This document shows, one piece after another, positions 55,806 to 64,000 of a stretch of DNA of 64,000 nucleotides. The notes beneath the pieces were generated by a model. That model searched no databases and was not told the DNA's origin. It worked only from the letters and a program-made list of their open reading frames with translations. Both the position numbers and the translations under genes were made by a program. Origin of the DNA: Salticus scenicus (taxonomy: Eukaryota; Arthropoda; Arachnida; Araneae; Salticidae). The DNA is taken from NCBI GenBank assembly GCA_963930645.1, contig OZ005656.1:192625479-192689478 (forward strand), given 5' to 3'. Within the stretch, counting starts at the first letter, position 1; every line of letters begins with the position of its first letter.

Positions 55806-56715
55806 TCAGAGTTACACATACACTACTCAGAAAAGAAGAGTTAAACACGGAGTTACACACTCTGTTATAAAAAGGCAAAGTTACACACACAATTACACAC
55901 AAACTGTTAATAAAAATGCTGAGTTACACACACAATTACACACAATTACACACAAACTGTTAATAAAAATGCAGAGTTACACACACACTGTTAGCAAAAA
56001 TTAGCGGTACACACAGCGTTACACACATTGTCAAAAAAAAAAAAAAAAAAAAGAGATTTACATACGGAGTTACACACACTGTTAATAAAAAGGCGGAATT
56101 ATACACAGCAAAAAATCAGTGATACACGAAAAGTTACACACATTGTTCAAAAAAAAAAGAATTGAACATTGAATTACACACACTGCTAATAAAAAGGCAG
56201 GATTATACACAGAGTTACTTACATGCACTGTTAATAAAAAGGCGCTGTTAATAAAGAGTTACACACAGAGTTACACACATAGTTAATAAGAAGGCAGAGT
56301 TGCACACACACTTTTAATTACGTACAGGGTTACACACACTGTTAGTAAAATTACACACGTTGTTTGCTAAAAATCAGCGATACACACAGTGTTACACACA
56401 CAATGTTAAAAAAAACTGTTAATAAAAAACAAAATTACACATGGAGTTACACACACTGTTAATAAGAAAGAAGAGCTACACACACACTGTTAATTGCATA
56501 CAGGGTTGCACACACAGTGATAGTTTCACATAGCGTTACGTACACTGTTAGAAAAGTTCAACAATACACACAGAATTACACACACACTGTTAAAAAAAAG
56601 AAGAGTTACACACTGTTAACAAACAGCAGATTTAGACACAAAGTTCCACACACTGTTAATAAAAAGGAAGAGTTACACACACTGTTAAAGGCAGAGAGTT
56701 ACACAACATTTTATC
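55806..56715. repeat. Central TTACACACAC short-unit array
   Basis: More than twenty variable copies of a 25-45-bp unit, roughly GAGTTACACACACTGTTAAT + AAAAAGGC. Units differ in length and by small gains and losses. It abuts the left satellite exactly after CATAAATATTCATGGAAT. Confidence 0.88.
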
Positions 56716-57499
56716 TTGAAATAGTTATGTGGTATTAAGTATTTTATAAACTATAAAAAAAGAACGAAAAATCATGCATTACGCAATGATTATTAACACT
56801 TTCCAATTGCACGTAATTGTTGTATCTTATAACTTTGAAAGTTCTGTGCCTAAGTTATCACACAACAAACAAACAGTAGTTCTGAAAGGCATACAGACAG
56901 ACTAATTGAATTCCTAATCATTCTTAAACACTGTTTGAAAGTGTTAAAAATGCTTAACACAAAAGAAACCGTCGCCCTTCGATTGTAATTCCAGCCCTTA
57001 ATCTATCTGAAAATTTCAGTGTAGCCCTGTAAATTTGAAGGTTAACAAAATCATATTTTATACAAAACATTATTTTAGCAAATTAACAATAAATGCCAAT
57101 TTCTTTATGATTTTACAGTTGAAAGTACAGTATGAAAGTTCTTTAAATGTAAATTATAAAAATGTATGTCCTAAAATGCAACGCATTGGCATTTTTTGCG
57201 CGTTCCTGTACATAAACATGTTGTACAGTACCTATTAATGCCCTTTTTATTTGGGAACATGCAATAGTGAATATAAACAACATATATATTTTTTTAAAAA
57301 TTCAGAAAATATTTCCGAACGCTAAGTGCGGTACACGGACAGATAGACAAATGGAGATTCGGGCACATAGATACAGAAATTGAAAACACGTTAAGACTTA
57401 AACAAGAAAGAAAAATCATGCAGTACCTATTGATTAGTAACACCTTCTAACTGTACGTAATGGTTGTATCGAATAACTTTTAATATTCTTTGCCTACGT
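56716..57499. repeat. Satellite variant B, copies 1 and 2 (start)
   Basis: TAACACTTTCCAATTGCACG, CATACAGACAGACTAATTGA + ATTCC, TTGAAAGTGTTAAAAATGCT, TGTAGCCCTGTAAATTTGAA and CGCATTGGCATTTTTTG form a unit; a second begins near 57435 and is cut by the LTR at 57500. Confidence 0.75.
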
Positions 57500-58284
57500 T
57501 GTGAGGTTGAGACGTCAGAACGTCACTACAATTGTTTTAATTAAGCTAGATCCAGCAAAGTAGAAAGTGGGGACGGTTAAAATCGCTTCGTCGCCAGTGT
57601 CTCGGCGAAAGTTGAGGTCGAGTTAGCTTTGTGTCGGCAGGGTGCTGCAATGAAAGACTTAGATTTTGAATGTTAGATAAATTAGAAGTGATTTTAAAAG
57701 GACGGATTGAAATGAAGAGAGAGGAGGATGTAGGAAGAAGTATAAAATGACGATGGTTTTAGTAGATGGGAGTGGATGTTGGAGGATATTATAGTGGATG
57801 TTGGAGGATATTATAGTGGATGTCGGAGCATATTATAGTGTGGATATTGGAGTATTATAGTGGATTGTTGAAAGTCTTACTTTGGCGAATATTGAGTAGT
57901 AGAAATTTAGATGAGTGAGGAATAAGTCATGATGAGTGTTAGTACGAGTACTTGCTAGCGCTCGTGAAAGTGAATTTCGATCTGTACGGAATCCTCTGAT
58001 CGAAAGTGAAGTCGCAGCAGTGGAGTTACGAGTGCAACCGTCGCTACACCTTCAATTGCTTGCTGGGGTGAGATATTTAAGATAATCTAATTTAATTGTT
58101 GATATATATATTTTGATTGAGTAATACACTGACTGAGCTAGTTTAATTGTCAAGCCACCCTCCCCATTAATCTGCTCAAATAAACTTTAGTTATTGTTAA
58201 TTCAAGTCTTGTGTTCTCTTACTTATCCATTTAGTGATCTAATTAAGTTAAGATGGAGTTTGCGTCAACGCAAACTTTACAACA
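57500..58284 (+). mobile_element. Probable solo LTR
   Basis: Starts TGTGAGGTTGAGACGTCAGA and ends CAAACTTTACAACA (TG...CA), with a polyadenylation signal AATAAA (58179-58184) followed by TTCAAGTCTTGTGTTC. It interrupts a satellite variant-B unit whose two halves (57435-57499 and 58285-58620) align with 56790-57240. Its base composition is less AT-rich than its surroundings. It contains four tandem copies of a 22-bp unit, GTGGATGTTGGAGGATATTA-type, at 57772-57859. No clean 4-6-bp target duplication is visible. Confidence 0.62.
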
Positions 58285-58611
58285 TCATCACATAACAGAC
58301 AGAAGGACTGAAAAATATACAGATAGACTAACTGATTTTAAAATTACTCTTAGGCATTTTGGAAAGAGTTAAAAAGGCTTAACGCAAAATAAAATGCAGC
58401 CATTAAATTATAATTACAGCTTTTGATCTCTCTGAATATTTTAGTCTAGCCCTTTAAATCAGAAAGTTAATTATACCATATTCTATACAAAATATTATTT
58501 TAGAATATTAACAATACATTTCAATATATTTATGATTTTTGCAGTAGAAAGACTTAACTTTCAAAAAATTCTGTCCTAAACCGTAATGCATTGGCATTTT
58601 ATTTTATTATT
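58285..58611. repeat. Satellite variant B, rest of copy 2
   Basis: ACAGACAGAAGGACTG, TACAGATAGACTAACTGA, TGGAAAGAGTTAAAAAGGCT and AATGCATTGGCATTTT continue the unit cut at 57499. Confidence 0.75.
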
Positions 58612-61600
58612 TTTTTGTCCCTGTGAACAAACTAGTTGTACAGGATCTATTAATGTCGTTTTGAAAGGGGAACATTCTATAGGGATAATGTTTATAAAAA
58701 TAACACTCATAAAACACAATGCTTTCGAATGCTTTTGGGTATCCCTGTACACAAACCAGAAGAGATATTCACTCCATTTTCAATATGGAACATCCGATAG
58801 TGAACATTAATGAAATATATCAGTTTCGAGAAATTACATAAATATTTACAGGAGTTAGAGCGCGGGCAGACAGACGGACAGATACACAAACTGAAATCAT
58901 ATTCACACTTAAAAATGTTAGAAAGTGTTAAAAACGCTTAATGTAAACGAAAGTGCAATTCTAGAATTGTTTTATCTGTAGCTCTTAATATAAATGGATA
59001 TTTTTGTGTCATCCTGTAAACTTAATGCTAATCATGCTATATTCTATGCAAAGCATATTTTTTTGCATATAAATAACATATTTCAATTTCCTAAAACTTC
59101 GTGGAAAGTAAAGTTATTAAAATTTCATTTATAGAAATATCTCTCATAGAACGCAATGCTTTGGAATACTTTTAACTGTCCCTGTACATAAATCGGCGGT
59201 GGTATTTCCGCCATTTTATACAAGAAACATCCAGTAGTGAACTTGAATAACATATTTCAATTTAATTGAGATATGTCTGCAGTAAAACCAATAGAAATAC
59301 CTCTCATAGAACACAATGCTTTGAAATGCTTCCGGGTGTCCGTGTACACAAACCAGTATAGGTATAAACTCCAGTATAGGTATACCAGTATAGGTATATA
59401 ATAGGTTTTAAATAGGGAACATCCGATAGTGAACTTGAATAACATATATCACTTTGAAGAAATTCCATAACTATTTATGAGATTTAGAGCTCGGACAGAC
59501 AGACAGGCAGACAAACAGGCGGACAGGCAGATACACAAAACTAAAATCATATTCACCCTTAAAAAATATTAGAATGTGTTAAAAACGCTTAACGTAAACG
59601 AAAGTACAATTCTAGCCATTTTTTTTTTCAATAGATCTTAATCTAACTGGATATTTTTGTGCCACCCTGTAAATCTAATGCTAATCATGCTGTATTCTGT
59701 GCAAAGCATTCTTTTGTGCATATAAATACCATATTTAAATTTCCAAAAACTTCGGGGAAAGTAAAGTTATTAAAATTTTATTTATAGAAATATCTCTAAT
59801 AGAACGCAATGCTTTGGAATACTTTTGAGTGTCCCTGTATATAAATCGGTGGTGGTATTTCCTCCATTTTATACAGGAAACATTCAATAGGGAATTTGAA
59901 TAACATATTTCAATTTCATTAAGATATGTCTACAGTAAAGGTATGAAAATATGGTTTATAGAAATACCTCTCATAGAACACAATGCTTTCGAATGCTTTT
60001 GGGTGTCCTGTGCACAAACCAGTAGAGGTATAAACTCCATTTTCAATAGGGAACGCCCGATAATGATCTTGAATAACATATTTCAATTTCATTAAAATAT
60101 GTCTACAGTAAAGGTATGAAAATATGGTTTATAGAAATACACTCATAGAATACAATGCTTTGAAATACTTTCGGGTGTCCCTGTACACAAACCAGTAGAG
60201 GTATCATATTCACCCTTAAAAATGTTAGAATGTGTTAAAAACGCTTAACGTAAACGAAGTACAATTCTAGCCATTTTTTTTAATAGCTGTTAATGTAACT
60301 GGATATTTTTGTGCCACCCTGTAAATCTAATACTAATCATGCTATATTCTGTGCAAAGCATTCTTTTGTGCATATAAATACCATATTTAAATTTCCAAAA
60401 ACTTCGTGGAAAGTAAAGTTATTAAAATTTGATTTATAGAAATATCTCTAATAGAACGCAATGCTTTGGAATACTTTTGAGTGTCCCTGTATATAAATCG
60501 GTGGTGATATTTCCTCCATTTTATACAGGAAACATCCAGTAGTGAACTTGAATAACATATTTCAATTTAATTGAGATATGTCTACAGTAAAACCAATAGA
60601 AATACCTCTCATAGAACACAATGCTTTCGAATGCTCTTGGGTGTCCTGTGCACAAACCAGTAGAGGTATAAACTCCATTTTCAATAGGGAACGCCCGATA
60701 GTGATCTTGAATAACATATTTCAATTTCATTAAAATATGTCTGCAGTAAAGGTATGAAAATATGGTTTATAGAAATACCTCTCATAGAACACAATGCTTT
60801 GAAATACTTTCGGGTGTCCCTGTACACAAACCAGTCAAGGTATCATATTCACCCTTAAAAAATGTTAGACTGTGTTAAAAACGCTTAACGTAAACGAAAG
60901 TATAATTCTAGCCATTTTTTTTAATAGCTGTTAATATAACTGTATATTTTTGTGCCACCCTGTAAATCTAATGCTAATTATGCTATATTCTGTGCAAAGC
61001 ATTCTTTTGTGCATATAAATATCATATTTAAATTTCCAAAAACTTCGTGGAAAGTAAAGTTATTAAAATTTGATTTATAGAAATATCTCTCATAGAACGC
61101 GATGCTTTGGAATACTTTTGTGCGTCCCTGTATATAAACCGATGGTGATATTTCCACCATTTTACACAGAAAACATCCTATAGTAAACTTTAATAACGTA
61201 TTTCAATTTCATTAAGATATGTCTACAGTAAAGGTAGGAAAATATGGTTTGTAGAAATACCTCTCATAGAACACAAATGCTTTGAAATAACTTCCGGTGT
61301 CCCTGTACACAAACTAGTGACTCGCCCGATAGTGATCTTGAATAACATATTTCAATTTCATTAAAATATGTCTGCAGTAAAGGTATGAAAATATGGTTTA
61401 TAGAAATACCTCTCATAGAACACTATGCTTTGAAATTTTTTCGGGTGTCCCTGTACACAAACCAGTCAAGGTATCATATTCACCCTTAAAAAATGTTAGA
61501 CTGTGTTGAAAACGCTTAACGTAAACGAAAGTACAATTTTAGCCATTTTTTTTAATAGCTGTTAATGTAACTGTATATTTTTGTGCCACCCTGTAAATCT

Positions 61601-62150
61601 AATGCTAATCATGCTATATTCTGTGCAAAGCATTCTTTTGTGCAGAAAAATATCATATTTAAATTTCCAAAAACTTCGTGGAAAGTAAAGTTATTAAAAT
61701 TTGATTTATAGAAATATCTCTCATAGAACGCGATGCTTTGGAATACTTTTGAGCGTCCCTGTACATAAACCGACGGTGATATTTCCTCCATTTTACACAG
61801 AAAACATCCTATAGTAAACTTTCATAACGTATTTCAATTTCATTAAGATATGTCTACAGTAAAGGTAGGAAAATATGGTTTGTAGAAATACCTCTCATAG
61901 AACACAAATGCTTTGAAATACTTTCGGGTGTCCCTGTACACAAACTAGTAGAGTTATAAACTCCATTTTCAATAGGGAACGTCCAATAGTGATCTTGAAT
62001 AACATATATCAGTTTCAAGAAATTCCATAAATATTTACGGGAGTTAGAGCGCGGACAGACAGAAGGACGGACAGACAGACAGACGGACAGACAGACAGAC
62101 AAACCGAAGTCATAAACACTTTTCAACCTTGTTGGAAAGTGTTAATAACA
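58612..62150 (-). repeat. Right arm of the ~0.63-kb higher-order satellite
   Basis: The same units as 52705-55805 in reverse. TATTCACCCTTAAAAA-type junctions at about 58908, 59551, 60209, 60847 and 61477 give periods of 643, 658, 638 and 630 bp. GTCT/CAGACAGA tracts survive at about 58865, 59495 and 62056-62100; in the three middle units the hairpin and microsatellite have been deleted at nearly the same junction (ACAAACCAGT + AGAGGTATCATATTC). The outer hairpin lies at 62113-62144. Confidence 0.88.
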
Positions 62151-62495
62151 GTTTTCAACCTTCTTTGGAAAATGTTAATAACATTAAAGTAACTCCCATG
62201 CATTAAATGCATTATCGCATTTAGGGAGTTTGAACATCGCATTTAGGACATAGTACCTTAAATGCGACAAAAATTTCCTAAATGCGACGCTGGTATATAT
62301 TTTCATAAATTACTGATATTTTTTTTTTATTTCTTGAAAAAAAAAATTACACAAAACACTAGTTTAGAACTATGAGTATAATATTCAACCATTTTTTCTT
62401 TCTTTTTATAATTATTTGTTTACTAAAATGTCATAAGTTTCCTAAATGCGATAAACTTACCAAAAATCATGTCGCATTTAGGCACAATGACCTTA

Positions 62496-63149
62496 CACGA
62501 TATTTGTGATAGAATGTAGTTACACTGAGTATGACGCATAATTTCAATTATAATCACCGATTTGTATATGGAATGTAAAGAAGTAAAGTACTGAATCCTA
62601 ACAACCAAAATGTAACTGGAGGCTTTTTATTTATTTATTTATTTTAATGGCCATAATTATAATTTACTGAAATAAATGTTTCAATATTTGAATAAATTAA
62701 TTTTTTTATTAATGAAATACTAAATAATATAAGTAAATAAATAAATATTTATAGAAAATATTAATAAACTGTCGATTATTTATAAGAGTTAATTTTTAAA
62801 TCTCTTCCATTTCAGAAAAAAAAAAAAGGAATGGAGCGTGTATTTTTTTTAAGTTTTAAATTTTCAAAAAATGTCAGAGATTATTTATTTATTTATTTAT
62901 TTATTAAGAGAAAAACTGGGAGCTAATTAATGTACTGGAAAAAATGCACAAATAAATAAATACATAAAAACAAATAGGAAAGAATTTTAAAGGAAAAAAG
63001 TTAAATGTCTAGATAAAATTTAGCATAAGGCTTTTCACTTTCTTTAACCCTTATCGTTCGTATGTCCCTTCTGAGGGGACATTAAAAAATCGAGCCACGC
63101 TTTAAGGTGTTCCTCTGCAAATGAAATGTTATTTTTCTAAAACGTGTAA
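62496..63149. other. AT-rich sequence, no gene seen
   Basis: TTTA-type runs (about 62620-62645 and 62880-62905). No coding pattern. Confidence 0.5.
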
Positions 63150-63274
63150 CTATAGGCTACCTTTCGGCTACCGGGGAATTTTAACAGAAAGATTTATTTT
63201 ATTTAATGATGAAGTAAAATAAAACAAATTATTGCAATTTTTCGGCAGCCAAAAGGTAGTAAGTTGGAAACTAT
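63150..63274. mobile_element. Short MITE, CTACCTTTCGGCTACCG arms
   Basis: CTATAGGCTACCTTTCGGCT + ACCG and the inverse CGGCAGCCAAAAGGTAGTAA + GTTGGAAACTAT. Flanks ACGTGTAA and GCGTGTGA match at 6 of 8. Ends resemble 26444-26602. Confidence 0.65.
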
Positions 63275-63621
63275 GCGTGTGACGTTTTAAAGGAACGCCA
63301 AAAGGCGTGTCTTACGGAAAATATGCCTGAGCGTAATGTGTTAAATTACAATGTTTGCCATTTATCCCGCCCTTCGACTTAACTTGACAATGAGTGATAT
63401 GGTTGGCTTTCCCTTAGTGGTCTGCTACGTGCAGCAAGCGAAGCATTTTCCATCTGTTCTGAAAAATGCAGCAGATAATACTTCACGGAGAAATTTTCTA
63501 TTACGTGGTGATTTTTGGGCAGCAAATGCACTTAAATCTTCTCTCCCAAAGCGTGTCTGATATCGACTTTACGCTTCTCAATTACTCAGCGTAAAACCCG
63601 GTTTTAGGTTACAGAACAAAC
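63275..63621. other. No gene confirmed
   Basis: One frame of about 69 codons (63351-63560) has mixed composition but no recognisable motif. The stretch is less AT-rich than its neighbours, so a decayed coding fragment cannot be excluded. Confidence 0.35.
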
Positions 63622-63814
63622 ATTACCGTAATTTCTGGTAGATATCCCGCAGATTATATAATCAAGTTTTGCACCAGAAATTTCAATTGATAAATAAATT
63701 TATATTTGTACGAGCTCTTCGTTCAAAAAAGTATAGATTTCTCTATTAAATAAATTTTCTGGTGGAGAAATGACACGTCTTACCTGCGGGTTATCTACCA
63801 GAAATTACGGTAAT
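63622..63814. mobile_element. MITE, ATTACCGTAATTTCTGGTAG ends
   Basis: ATTACCGTAATTTCTGGTAG + ATATCCCGCAG at the left and CTGCGGGTTATC + TACCAGAAATTACGGTAAT at the right; internal ACCAGAAATTT / AAATTTTCTGGT is a second inverted pair. A TA or TTA context suggests a TA-targeting element. Confidence 0.75.
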
Positions 63815-64000
63815 CATTTTGATGAGCACAATCACGCCTCTTATTACGTAATGACCCTATATAAATAAATAAACATTAAAGTTTTTTGTTTATTTTTTAA
63901 CTCCGCCTTCGGCGTATTTTTTTTTTTTAAATGTTGTATGCTCCGATATTTTACATCATACACAACATTCTTATTAATATATTTTGTGCGCTAAATACAT
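63815..64000. other. AT-rich window end, no gene seen
   Basis: Nothing supportable is visible. Confidence 0.5.

Larger units (their letters stand above)
52211..62495. mobile_element. 10.3-kb TIR-bounded satellite-carrying super-element
   Basis: The left end TAAGGTCATTGTGCCTAAAT + GCGA and its exact inverse at the right (62472-62495) match for 24 bp and sit in a TA context. Both ends carry repeated TAAATGCGACA-type words in each orientation (left: about 52226, 52242, 52588, 52621, 52645; right: about 62213, 62234, 62253, 62278, 62441, 62471). The interior is mirror-like: a satellite array in plus sense, a central region, then the same satellite in minus sense. No transposase or other protein is visible. 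Either it is one large non-autonomous transposon, or two related ends flanking an inverted satellite. Confidence 0.6.

Noticed and set aside
55806..56715. CRISPR-like array of short repeats
   Set aside because: Units and spacers vary together, there are no unique spacers of constant length, and the genome is eukaryotic.
52705..62150. Open frames with similar peptides (for example YERYFYKSNFNN) repeated through the satellite
   Set aside because: They arise because the DNA unit is repeated; no frame is conserved across units, and stops fall at variable places.
63351..63560. 69-codon frame near the window end
   Set aside because: Composition is protein-like but there is no motif, splice site or neighbouring exon to support a gene call.

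Overview
This is an AT-rich, intron/intergenic-type window of an animal genome, most likely an arthropod and, as an inference from the style of its BEL/Pao retrotransposon (YVDN reverse transcriptase box, spider-like gag), an arachnid. There is no operon structure and no intact host gene. Almost every open reading frame is short and is an accident of AT-rich or simple-repeat sequence. The window is a dense, nested deposit of transposable elements and satellites. Left part (1-11272): a 142-bp tandem repeat, fragments of the satellite that dominates the right end, several inverted-repeat MITEs, one piggyBac-type MITE, a perfect 98-bp inverted repeat with a hammerhead-like motif, an inverted pair of tRNA-Thr-derived SINE units and a Helentron-like element. 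One stretch at 10610-10790 behind a good splice acceptor is the only, weak, candidate for a host exon. Middle (11273-18750): a degenerate BEL/Pao retrotransposon with gag, protease, reverse transcriptase, RNase H/A17 region, integrase, polypurine tract and a 3' LTR. It is broken by stops and frameshifts and by four nested insertions: a hAT MITE and a palindromic MITE in gag, a 1.04-kb hairpin-ended element placed cleanly between two codons of the gag zinc knuckle, and another hAT MITE before the integrase. From 18751 to 52200 the sequence is a patchwork: an inverted-repeat element, a 1.84-kb element with motif-rich inverted ends, a 1.43-kb TA-flanked element, a 3.2-kb TIR-bounded composite, about ten palindromic MITEs, four more hAT MITEs (six in all, each with 8-bp target duplications), a Penelope-like reverse transcriptase fragment beside further hammerhead-like inverted repeats, and long poly-A/T and TA tracts. 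Right part (52211-62495): the most unusual feature is a 10.3-kb unit bounded by matching inverted ends in a TA context. It holds two mirror-image arrays of a ~0.63-kb higher-order satellite carrying GTCT microsatellites, a central ~0.9-kb array of TTACACAC-rich short repeats, and a probable solo LTR. No transposase is visible in it. Similar hairpin, GTCT and 'TTTACACGTTTTGAG' core motifs recur across the window, suggesting that one Helentron/DINE-like superfamily seeded much of the local repeat structure.
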